A stretch of 64,000 bases of DNA from positions 62,001 through 126,000 of the forward strand of contig NZ_WIDQ01000011.1 of NCBI RefSeq assembly GCF_009495745.1, written 5' to 3'. Below the pieces are notes generated by a model. That model was given only the letters and a program-made list of their open reading frames with translations, made no database searches and was not told where the DNA came from. Both the position numbers and the translations under genes were made by a program. Below, piece by piece: positions 56,860-64,000 of the stretch (position 1 is the stretch's first letter; each line of letters starts with the position of its first letter). This DNA is from Niveispirillum sp. SYP-B3756 (GTDB taxonomy: Bacteria > Pseudomonadota > Alphaproteobacteria > Azospirillales > Azospirillaceae).

Positions 56860-57411
56860 ATGGCTCTGCCAGCCCACCAACCCGCCGCCACAGGCTTTCC
56901 CCAGGGGCATGTGGCTTTCTCCTTACGCAAACCACAGGCGGCCGATGGTGCCGTTATCCATCGGTTGATTGCGGCCTGCCCGCCGTTGGACGTCAACTCG
57001 CTCTACTGCAACCTTTTGCAGGCCAGCCATTTCGCCGATTGCTGCATCCTGGCCGAGGAGACGGGGCAGGTTGTCGGCTGGGTTTCAGGCTATCGCCTGC
57101 CGGCTGATCCCCGCACCCTGTTCGTCTGGCAAGTCGCGGTCGACCCCGCTGTCCGTGGCCGGGGGCTTGGCCGTCATATGCTGACGGCCTTGCTGGCCCG
57201 TCCCGACCTGGGTGACATCACAACCATCACCACCACGATCACCCCCTCCAACCGGGCCAGTTGGGCGCTGTTCCAGGGCTTCGCCGACAGCCTGGGGGCC
57301 CCATTGCGCCACGACGCGCATTTTGATCGCGACTGCCACCTCGCCGGCACGCAGGAGAGTGAGCGTCTGGTCACCATTGGCCCGCTGCCCGCCATGCGCG
57401 CTGTTGCCTGA
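56860..57411 (+). CDS. ectA: L-2,4-diaminobutyrate N-gamma-acetyltransferase EctA
   Basis: 183 residues. GNAT fold with the EctA pattern: DGAVIHRLIAACPPLDVNSLYCNLLQASHFADCCILAEE, FVWQVAVDPAVRGRGLGRHMLTALLARP (acetyl-CoA loop) and TTTITPSNRASWALFQGFA. It acetylates diaminobutyrate, the second committed step to ectoine. The start has AAGGGGG about seven bases upstream. First gene of the ectoine operon. Confidence 0.95.
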   Translation: MALPAHQPAATGFPQGHVAFSLRKPQAADGAVIHRLIAACPPLDVNSLYCNLLQASHFADCCILAEETGQVVGWVSGYRLPADPRTLFVWQVAVDPAVRGRGLGRHMLTALLARPDLGDITTITTTITPSNRASWALFQGFADSLGAPLRHDAHFDRDCHLAGTQESERLVTIGPLPAMRAVA

Positions 57412-57437
57412 CCGGGCCCTGTGCCCGCCAACAACAA

Positions 57438-58757
57438 ATGGAAACAATCATCATGATGCCGACACCGACGGCGACCCCGCCCGATGTCACCACCTTCGAA
57501 CGCCTGGAATCACAGGTCCGCAGCTATTCCCGCGCCATGCCCCGCCTGTTTAACCGGGCCCAGGGCGTATGGATGGAGGATGTGCAGGGCGGGCGCTATC
57601 TGGACCTGCTGTCCGGCTGTTCCAGCCTGAATTACGGCCACAACCACCCAGTGCTGAAGCAGGCCCTGCTGGACTATATCACTGCCGACGGAGTCGCCCA
57701 CAGCCTTGACCTGCACACCGCGGCCAAGCAAGCGTTCCTGAACGAACTGGAGCGCACGATCCTGGCTCCGCGCGGCCTGTCCTATCGCGCCATGTTCACC
57801 GGCCCCACCGGCACCAATGCGGTGGAGGCTGCCTTGAAACTGGCGCGTAAGGTGACAGGGCGTCAGCATGTTATCGCCTTCACCAACGGCTTCCATGGCA
57901 TGACCCTGGGCTCCCTTGCCTGCACGGGCAATGCCGGCAAGCGCGACGGGGCCGGCGTGCCATTGAACCATGTCAGCCATGAACCGTTCGACGGCTATTA
58001 CGGTCCCGACATTGATACGGCCGACCTGCTGGACCAGCGCCTGTCCGACCCGTCCAGCGGGCTGGACCAGCCCGCCGCTATCCTGGTGGAGGCGGTACAG
58101 GGCGAAGGCGGCCTTAACGTCGCCTCCGCCGATTGGCTGCGCAAAATCGCCGACATTGCCAAGCGTCATGGTGCCCTGCTGATCCTGGACGAAATCCAGG
58201 CCGGGTGCGGGCGCACGGGTGGTTTCTTCAGCTTTGAAGAAGCGGGGATCACGCCCGATATCGTTACCCTGGCAAAGTCGCTGTCCGGCATGGGTTTGCC
58301 CTTTGCGTTGGCCCTGCTGCGGCCGGAGCTGGACCAGTGGCGCCCCGGTGAACATAACGGCACCTTCCGCGGCAATTGCCATGCCTTCGTCACCGCCGCC
58401 GCCGCCCTGCGCCACTTCTGGCGGGATGATGTTTTTGAGCGGACGGTACGTCAGCGGGGCGATCAACTGAGCCGTCGCCTGCACGCGATTGCCGCCTCCT
58501 ATGGCGATCATATACGGGTCAAGGGCCGAGGCATGATGCTGGGCATTGATGTCGGGTCGGGTGAGATCGCAACGCGTATCACGGCTGCCGCCTTCGCCCG
58601 CGGCGTCATCATCGAAACCAGCGGCGCGCATGACGAGGTGGTGAAGGTGCTGGCACCCCTGACCATCACTGAAGCCGAGCTGTCGCAGGGCCTGGATATC
58701 CTGGAACAATGCGTCGCATTGGCCGTAACGCCCCGCTACAGCGCCGCCGCCGAATAA
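57438..58757 (+). CDS. ectB: Diaminobutyrate-2-oxoglutarate transaminase EctB
   Basis: 439 residues from the ATG at 57438; ATG at 57453 or 57456 may be the true start because GGAAAC precedes them. Class III aminotransferase with FTGPTGTNAVEAALKLARKVTGR, FTNGFHGMTLGSLACTGNAGKR, LILDEIQAGCGRTGGFFSFE and the Schiff-base Lys in VTLAKSLSGMGLPFAL. EFNGTFRG-type motif appears as EHNGTFRGNCHAF. It converts aspartate semialdehyde to diaminobutyrate, the first step of ectoine synthesis. Confidence 0.95.
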   Translation: METIIMMPTPTATPPDVTTFERLESQVRSYSRAMPRLFNRAQGVWMEDVQGGRYLDLLSGCSSLNYGHNHPVLKQALLDYITADGVAHSLDLHTAAKQAFLNELERTILAPRGLSYRAMFTGPTGTNAVEAALKLARKVTGRQHVIAFTNGFHGMTLGSLACTGNAGKRDGAGVPLNHVSHEPFDGYYGPDIDTADLLDQRLSDPSSGLDQPAAILVEAVQGEGGLNVASADWLRKIADIAKRHGALLILDEIQAGCGRTGGFFSFEEAGITPDIVTLAKSLSGMGLPFALALLRPELDQWRPGEHNGTFRGNCHAFVTAAAALRHFWRDDVFERTVRQRGDQLSRRLHAIAASYGDHIRVKGRGMMLGIDVGSGEIATRITAAAFARGVIIETSGAHDEVVKVLAPLTITEAELSQGLDILEQCVALAVTPRYSAAAE

Positions 58758-58775
58758 CGAGTGAGGATTGTCAAC

Positions 58776-59165
58776 ATGATCGTTCGCACCCTAGCGGACG
58801 CCCGCGCGTCCGACCGTAATGTCGCGGCCCCCGGCTGGGAGAGTGCCCGTCTGCTGTTGAAGGATGACGGCATGGGCTTCTCCTTCCACATCACCACCAT
58901 CCATGCCGGGGCCGAATTGCCCATGCATTACAAGAACCATCAGGAATCGGTCTATTGCATCAGCGGCGAGGGCAGCATTGAGGATCTGGCCACGGGACAG
59001 GTCCATGATATCCGGCCGGGCACGATGTATGCGCTGAACCTGAACGACCGGCACATCCTGCGCGGCCATACCGAAATGGTCATGGCCTGCGTCTTCAACC
59101 CGCCAGTGACCGGCCGTGAAGTGCATGACGAGACCGGTGCCTATCCGGCGGACAGGGCGGCGTGA
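58776..59165 (+). CDS. ectC: L-ectoine synthase EctC
   Basis: 129 residues from the ATG at 58776 (AGGA about eight bases upstream). Cupin fold with ectoine-synthase motifs [37 protein letters not shown]-type metal region (here [17 protein letters not shown]), [21 protein letters not shown] and [20 protein letters not shown]. It closes the ring of N-acetyl-diaminobutyrate to give ectoine. Confidence 0.96.
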   Translation: MIVRTLADARASDRNVAAPGWESARLLLKDDGMGFSFHITTIHAGAELPMHYKNHQESVYCISGEGSIEDLATGQVHDIRPGTMYALNLNDRHILRGHTEMVMACVFNPPVTGREVHDETGAYPADRAA

Positions 59166-59214
59166 CGATTATGCGTCGCCACCAAAGCCTGGAAATCCAT
59201 TGCGAGACCATCTC

Positions 59215-60132
59215 ATGACCGATCACTACCCTTCCCGCTGCGCCGACCAGGCGCAGCTGCTGCCGCGCCTCGACCCCGTGCTGCACGGCCCTTGGCATCC
59301 GCAATCCCCACTCTCCCAGGCTCAGGCCAGTTTCTTTGAAGAAAACGGCTATCTCGTCCTGGAAAATCTGTTCGAGGCCGAAGAGATCGACACCCTTCGT
59401 GCCGAGGCGGCCGGTCTTCTGGGCCATCCCCAAGGGCTGAAGCCGGACACCATCATCACCGAACCCGGCGGCACCGAGGTGCGGTCGATCTTCGAGATCC
59501 ACCGTCAGAACGCCATGATGGCCTGGCTGGCCGCCGATGCGCGACTGTCGGAGGTGGCGCGGTTCCTGTTGGCGGACGAGGTCTATATCCACCAGTCACG
59601 CCTGAACTACAAACCCGGATTCCAGGGGCGGGAGTTCTACTGGCATTCCGATTTCGAAACATGGCACGTGGAAGACGGGATGCCCCGTATGCGGGCCCTG
59701 TCCATGTCGGTCCTGCTGGCCCGCAACACCCCGCATAACGGGCCGCTGATGCTGATCCCCGGATCGCACCGGGAATTTCTGACGTGCGTGGGAGAAACGC
59801 CGGAGAACCATTACAAATCTTCGCTGAAGAAGCAGGAATATGGCGTCCCGGACGAGGACAGCCTGGCCGATCTGGTCAACCGCCACGGCATCGTCGCCCC
59901 CACGGGCGAACCGGGGACGGTGATCATCTTCGATTGCAACATCATGCACGGGTCGAACGGCAATATCACGCCTCTCCCCAGGGCCAATGCCTTTCTGGTC
60001 TACAACGCGCTTTCCAACCGGCTGCAAGAGCCGTTCGGCCCGGTGAACCCTCGCCCGGACTTCATCGCCGCGCGGCGCGACATCGCCGCCATTCGCCCGA
60101 TGCCGGGGCCCCTGACGCGGAGTGCCGCGTGA
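59215..60132 (+). CDS. ectD: Ectoine 5-hydroxylase EctD
   Basis: 305 residues from the ATG at 59215. Fe(II)/2-oxoglutarate dioxygenase with the ectoine hydroxylase signature: QSRLNYKPGFQGREF then YWHSDFETWHVEDGMPRMRA, giving the HxD iron ligands, and the distal His in IFDCNIMHGSNGN. It makes 5-hydroxyectoine, a better protectant against heat and drying. The stop overlaps the ask start by one base. Confidence 0.95.
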   Translation: MTDHYPSRCADQAQLLPRLDPVLHGPWHPQSPLSQAQASFFEENGYLVLENLFEAEEIDTLRAEAAGLLGHPQGLKPDTIITEPGGTEVRSIFEIHRQNAMMAWLAADARLSEVARFLLADEVYIHQSRLNYKPGFQGREFYWHSDFETWHVEDGMPRMRALSMSVLLARNTPHNGPLMLIPGSHREFLTCVGETPENHYKSSLKKQEYGVPDEDSLADLVNRHGIVAPTGEPGTVIIFDCNIMHGSNGNITPLPRANAFLVYNALSNRLQEPFGPVNPRPDFIAARRDIAAIRPMPGPLTRSAA

Positions 60133-61574
60133 TGACGGGTCACACGATCGAAAAGATCGGCGGCACCTCCATCGCCGCCACGCAGACCGTGTTGGACAAT
60201 GTGCTGATCGCCGGCCGGCAGGGGCCGGCGCTGTATGGCCGCGCCTTCGTCGTTTCCGCCTATGCCGGTATCACTGACCTGTTGCTGGAACACAAGAAGA
60301 CGGGCGAACCCGGCGTCTATGCGGCGTTCATCAAGGATGCCAACGGGGATAACTGGACCCGTGCCCTGGATCGGGTGGCCGCTGCCATGGTGGCGCACAA
60401 CGCCGCCATTTTCGCCGAAGACGGCGACAGCCGGCGCATGGCCGACGCCTTCGTGGCAGAGCGTATCGACGGTGTGCACCAATGCCTGGCCGACCTGCAC
60501 CGGCTGCGCTCCCACGGGCATTTCCGCCTGGCCGAACCGCTCGCGGCCGCACGGGAGATGCTGGCCGGGTTGGGCGAGGCGCACAGCGCCCACAATACCG
60601 CGCTGCTGCTGCGCGACAACGGCGTCAATGCGCGGATGGTTGACCTGACCGGTTGGCGCGACACGGCCCGGCCCGACCTGGACCGGCGCATCGCCGACGG
60701 CATGGCCGGTATCGACCTGTCGGACACGCTGCCCATCATCACCGGCTATGCCCAGTGCCAGGGTGGCATGGTGGCCCGTTACGACCGGGGCTATTCGGAG
60801 ATGACCTTTTCACGCATCGCCGTACTGACCGATGCCGCCGAAGCCATCATCCACAAGGAATTCCATCTGTCGAGCGCCGACCCCAAACTGGTGGGTCCGG
60901 GAAATGCCCGCAAGATCGGCCGCACCAACTATGACGTTGCCGATCAGCTGGCCAATTTAGGGATGGAAGCCATCCATCCCCGGGCCGGACGTGGATTGCG
61001 GCAGGCCGGCATCCGGCTGCGGGTGAAGAACACCTTCGATCCGGCCGATGACGGCACCTTGATCTGTGGCGATTACATCTCCGATTGCCCAAGAGTGGAG
61101 ATTGTCACCGGTCTGCGCAACGGCACGGCGCTGGAATTCTTCGAGCAGGACATGGTGGGGGAGAAGGGCTACGACGCCGCCATTCTGGAAGCACTGACCC
61201 GCCATCGCGCCTGGATCATCGCCAAATCCAGCAATGCCAATACCATCACCCATTATCTGCGTGCCGACGGCAGCGCCGTCCAGAAGGCGGTTGACGAGCT
61301 GGAGGCCCGGTTTCCGACCGCCGGTCTGGCCACCCACGCTATTTCTATTGTCGCCATCATCGGCAGCGATCTGAACCGTCCGGGCCTGCTGGCCGATGCC
61401 CTGGCCGCACTGGCCGGGGCCGGCGTAACGGTGATGGGCATCCAGCATCAGATCCGCAATGTCGATGTCCAATTCATCGTGCCCCGGTCGGATTTCGACC
61501 GCGCCGTGCAGGCCCTGCATGGCGGGCTGGTTGGAATGGACGGGATGCGTGCGATGGCCGCGATCGCCGCCTGA
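60132..61574 (+). CDS. ask: Aspartokinase specialised for ectoine synthesis (Ask_Ect)
   Basis: 480 residues from the ATG at 60132; a GTG at 60129 is in frame. Kinase core IEKIGGTSIAAT (instead of the usual KFGGTS) and SAYAGITDLLLEHKK, ITGYAQCQGGMVARYDRGYSEMTFSRIAVLTDA, VGPGNARKIGRTNYDVADQLANLGMEAIHPRAGRGLRQAGI, with two C-terminal ACT domains (SIVAIIGSDLNRPGLLADALAALAGAGVTVMGIQHQIRN). Members of this subgroup escape normal feedback and supply aspartyl phosphate to EctB's substrate. Found at the end of ectABCD in many proteobacteria. Confidence 0.93.
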   Translation: MTGHTIEKIGGTSIAATQTVLDNVLIAGRQGPALYGRAFVVSAYAGITDLLLEHKKTGEPGVYAAFIKDANGDNWTRALDRVAAAMVAHNAAIFAEDGDSRRMADAFVAERIDGVHQCLADLHRLRSHGHFRLAEPLAAAREMLAGLGEAHSAHNTALLLRDNGVNARMVDLTGWRDTARPDLDRRIADGMAGIDLSDTLPIITGYAQCQGGMVARYDRGYSEMTFSRIAVLTDAAEAIIHKEFHLSSADPKLVGPGNARKIGRTNYDVADQLANLGMEAIHPRAGRGLRQAGIRLRVKNTFDPADDGTLICGDYISDCPRVEIVTGLRNGTALEFFEQDMVGEKGYDAAILEALTRHRAWIIAKSSNANTITHYLRADGSAVQKAVDELEARFPTAGLATHAISIVAIIGSDLNRPGLLADALAALAGAGVTVMGIQHQIRNVDVQFIVPRSDFDRAVQALHGGLVGMDGMRAMAAIAA

Positions 61575-61592
61575 CCTTTTAAGGGGTTTCCC

Positions 61593-63017
61593 ATGATCAC
61601 CGCCAGTTTCGTGGCCTTCCTGCTGTTCTTCCTGGGCATCGGGCTGGTGTCCGTTTTCCGGGCGCGCCGAACCCGACAGGATTATTACCTGGCCAGCAAC
61701 AGCGTGGCGCCCTGGCTGGTCGGTCTGTCGGCGGTGGCGACGAACAATTCCGGTTACATGTTCATTGGCGTCATCGGCTACACCTACACGGTTGGTCTGT
61801 CATCGGTCTGGCTGATGTTGGGTTGGATCGCCGGCGACCTGCTGGCCTCGCTGTTCATCCATGGCCGGCTGCGCGAGGCCACGGCCCGCACGGGCGAAGC
61901 CTCCTTCGGGTCTGTCCTGGCGGGATGGCAGGGCGGTGACATGCGGCTGTGGCGGCGGATAGCCGCCATCATCACCGTGATCTTCCTGGGGGCTTATGCA
62001 GCCGCCCAGATCGCGGCGGGTGGCAAGGCCCTGCACGGTGTGCTGGACTGGTCGCCGACCCTAGGCGCCTGGATCGTCGCCGCCATGATCCTGGCCTATT
62101 GCCTGGCCGGCGGTATCCGCGCCAGCATCTGGACCGACGCGGCGCAGAGCAGCGTCATGCTGCTGGCCATGGGCCTGCTGTTTCTGGTCGCCGTGGATGG
62201 GCGGGGCGGCTGGGACGCCAGCATTGCGCAGATGGGTACCATCGACGGGTTCCTGTCCCTGACCCCGCCTGACTTGCTGCTGCCCGGCCTGTCCGGTCTG
62301 TTGCTGTTCATCGTCGGCTGGATGTTCGCGGGTGTCAGCGTCATCGGACAGCCGCACGTCATGGTGCGGTTCATGGCGCTGGACCGGCCAGAGGGCATGG
62401 CGCGGGCCCGCGTCTGGTATTATTCCTTCTTCACCCTGTTTTATCTGCTGGCCACCGGTGTCGGTATGTTGTCGCGGCTATACCTGCCGGGTCTAGCCGA
62501 ACTTGACCCGGAAATGGCCCTGCCGACCATGGCGCTGGAATTGTTGCCGCCGGTACTGGTGGGGGTGGTGCTGGCTGGCATCTTCGCCGCCACCATGTCC
62601 ACGGCCGACAGCCTGGTCCTGGCCTGTTCGGCTGCCATCACCCATGATCTGGTGCCCGAACGGCTGGAAGCGCCCTGGGCGTTGAAGCTGGCGACGGCGG
62701 GGGTCACCGGCTTCGCCCTTCTGATCGCGCTGGCCGGCGCGCAAAGTGTCTTCAGCCTGGTCATCCTGTCATGGTCGACCCTGGCTGTGGCCTTCGGCCC
62801 CATGCTGATCCTGCTGGCGCTGGGCCGGGACGTGCCGCAACGCACGGCCATCGCCATGATGCTGGCCGGCGTCGCTGTGGCCTTGGGCTGGCGGCTGCTG
62901 GGCTGGCAGAATGATGTCTATGAAGGGATGCCGGGCATGTTGGTCGGGCTGGCATTGGGTTACGTCCTTTCTTCTCCATTACGGGGCGGCACCATGACGG
63001 CGCCCATCGCACGATGA
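61593..63017 (+). CDS. Sodium:solute symporter (SSS/PutP family), likely compatible-solute uptake
   Basis: 474 residues with about 12-13 transmembrane segments. SSS features: DYYLASNSVAPWLVGLSAVATNNSGYMFIGVIGYTYTVGLSSVWLMLGWIAGDLLASLFI, AYCLAGGIRASIWTDAAQSSVML, and FAATMSTADSLVLACSAAITHDL, which includes the sodium-site Ser/Thr residues. It follows ask by 18 bases within the ectoine operon, so import of ectoine, hydroxyectoine or proline is likely. The exact solute is inference. Confidence 0.85.
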   Translation: MITASFVAFLLFFLGIGLVSVFRARRTRQDYYLASNSVAPWLVGLSAVATNNSGYMFIGVIGYTYTVGLSSVWLMLGWIAGDLLASLFIHGRLREATARTGEASFGSVLAGWQGGDMRLWRRIAAIITVIFLGAYAAAQIAAGGKALHGVLDWSPTLGAWIVAAMILAYCLAGGIRASIWTDAAQSSVMLLAMGLLFLVAVDGRGGWDASIAQMGTIDGFLSLTPPDLLLPGLSGLLLFIVGWMFAGVSVIGQPHVMVRFMALDRPEGMARARVWYYSFFTLFYLLATGVGMLSRLYLPGLAELDPEMALPTMALELLPPVLVGVVLAGIFAATMSTADSLVLACSAAITHDLVPERLEAPWALKLATAGVTGFALLIALAGAQSVFSLVILSWSTLAVAFGPMLILLALGRDVPQRTAIAMMLAGVAVALGWRLLGWQNDVYEGMPGMLVGLALGYVLSSPLRGGTMTAPIAR

Positions 63018-64000
63018 CCGGCTGGCGTCCCGTCCGGTCGCTGCTGACCGCCATCTTCCTGGCCATGGCTGGCAGCGGCTTCCTGGCCACACTGATCGCC
63101 CTGCGCCTGCAAGAGGCTGGAGCATCGCCCGTCACCATTGGCTGGATGGGGACGGCCTATTTCATCGGGCTGGGCTTGGGCTCGCTGCTGGCCTTCACAT
63201 TGATCGGGCGCGTGGGACATATCCGGGCTTTTGCCACCTTCGTGTCCCTGTTCTCCGCCTCGATGCTGACCTACGCGCTTTATCAACATCCCATATTCTG
63301 GGCGGGCCTTCGGTTGCTGGACGGTCTGTGCATGGCCGGCACCTTCGTCTGCCTGGAAAGCTGGCTGAACGACCGCACTCCAGCGACGGGGCGGGGCGGC
63401 GTGCTCGCCACCTATATGATCGCGCTTTATGTCGGTCAGGCGGTGGGACAACCGATCCTGATGCTGGCCACGTCGCAGCCGCTTTTGCCACTGGTCGCCG
63501 GATCTTTGCTGATGTCGCTGGCGGTACTGCCCATCGCACTGACCCGGATGTCGGCGCCGCCCGTGCCGGAAGGCGGGGCCATGGGGTTGGGCGCCTTATA
63601 TGCCGCTTCACCGCTGGGGGTAGCCGGCGCGCTGGCGACCGGGGTCATGCTGGGTGCGTTCTATGCCCTGGGCGGGTTGTTCACGGCGGGCATCGGCATG
63701 GATCTGTCGCAGACATCCCGGTTCATGGGCATCGCCATCCTGGGCGGGGTGGTGCTGCAATGGCCGCTCGGCCTGCTGTCCGACCGGTTCGATCGCCGCC
63801 GGGTGATCATCGGCACGCTGGGGGCTGCCATGGCGCTGGCACTCCTGATCATCCTGGCTGCCTTGGCACTGCCCGCCCTGCTGCTGCCGGTGATCGGGCT
63901 GTTCGGCGGCGTGGCTTTCGCGCTCTACCCGCTGTTCGTCGCCCATGCCAATGACCGCCTGAGCGATGGCGCACGCGTCGGGGCCACGGGTGGCCTGGTC
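63014..64000 (+). CDS. MFS transporter, YcaD-like (3' end beyond window)
   Basis: 329 residues visible from the ATG at 63014, which overlaps the symporter stop (ATGA); the frame is open to the right edge. Hydrophobic segments include SLLTAIFLAMAGSGFLATLIAL and MGTAYFIGLGLGSLLAF, then LIGRVGHIRAFATF and FVCLESWLNDRTPATGRGGVLATYMIALYVGQAVGQ, the ESWLN motif typical of YcaD-like carriers. LLSDRFDRRRVIIG is the repeated MFS loop. Co-translation with the symporter places it in the ectoine operon, perhaps as an exporter or second solute carrier. Confidence 0.85.
   Translation, partial: MTGWRPVRSLLTAIFLAMAGSGFLATLIALRLQEAGASPVTIGWMGTAYFIGLGLGSLLAFTLIGRVGHIRAFATFVSLFSASMLTYALYQHPIFWAGLRLLDGLCMAGTFVCLESWLNDRTPATGRGGVLATYMIALYVGQAVGQPILMLATSQPLLPLVAGSLLMSLAVLPIALTRMSAPPVPEGGAMGLGALYAASPLGVAGALATGVMLGAFYALGGLFTAGIGMDLSQTSRFMGIAILGGVVLQWPLGLLSDRFDRRRVIIGTLGAAMALALLIILAALALPALLLPVIGLFGGVAFALYPLFVAHANDRLSDGARVGATGGLV

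Noticed and set aside
59784-60131. Upstream extension of the aspartokinase frame
   Set aside because: It lies inside ectD in another frame; kinase homology starts at about 60140 and the TGATG junction gives a natural start.
1-64000. tRNA, rRNA, CRISPR arrays, insertion sequences, prophage or integrase genes
   Set aside because: None recognised by eye. Repeats present are palindromic or MITE-like, not spaced direct repeats, and no transposase or integrase motif was seen.

Overview
The window is GC-rich (roughly 65%), densely coding DNA with many 4-base ATGA/GTGA gene overlaps, FecI/FecR/TonB receptor modules, NasS-NasT nitrate control and an ectABCD-ask cluster. This suggests a free-living or plant-associated alphaproteobacterium, perhaps Azospirillaceae (Azospirillum, Nitrospirillum or Niveispirillum type); the family assignment is inference from gene content only. 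No rRNA, tRNA, CRISPR array, transposase or phage gene was found. Both ends cut genes: a ClpV ATPase at the left and an MFS transporter at the right.

Layout. 1-6.3 kb: end of a type VI secretion locus (clpV, vgrG, a MORN-repeat protein, a PAAR-like spike tip) and two unassigned genes. 6.4-18.5 kb: two divergent operons facing each other across 10.5-10.8 kb. One encodes two PLP aminotransferases, a MipA/OmpV protein and a pair of small EmrE-like membrane proteins. The other encodes a HAD phosphatase, an arginase-fold protein, an alpha/beta hydrolase, a FemAB-like acyltransferase, an NtrB/NtrC-type two-component system and a GINT1-like beta-propeller protein. Each operon has a near-consensus sigma-54 promoter, and palindromes lie between them. 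18.5-22.8 kb: a four-gene glycan operon (GT4, Wzx-like flippase, GT2, CDP-glycerol-transferase-like). 23-30.7 kb: a tripartite RND efflux pump divergent from a BaeSR-like two-component system. 30.8-39.5 kb: FecI sigma factor, FecR, a signalling TonB receptor and a secreted histidine acid phosphatase, plus a second TonB receptor. This looks like a phosphate-ester (possibly phytate) acquisition module. 39.9-42.7 kb: vanillate demethylase (vanA, GntR regulator, vanB). 42.9-44 kb: a cyclic-nucleotide-binding protein and a TetR regulator with its promoter-operator.

44.1-55.3 kb: nitrate/nitrite assimilation. nasS-nasT encode a nitrate-sensing antitermination pair. A nitrate transporter is divergent from nirB-nirD-nasA-cysG. 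Both transcription units have a sigma-54 promoter followed by a leader with paired six-base-loop hairpins of the kind bound by ANTAR proteins, and the nirB leader also holds an intrinsic terminator. This fits dual control by nitrogen limitation (sigma-54) and by nitrate (NasS-NasT).

56.1-64 kb: a MarR regulator (EctR-like) divergent from ectA-ectB-ectC-ectD-ask, followed by a sodium:solute symporter and an MFS transporter. This is an osmoprotection operon making 5-hydroxyectoine.

Four families of palindromic intergenic repeats occur, each with two copies. One is a MITE-like element of about 166 bp whose central hairpin loop is inverted between copies. Another has compensatory stem changes between copies.
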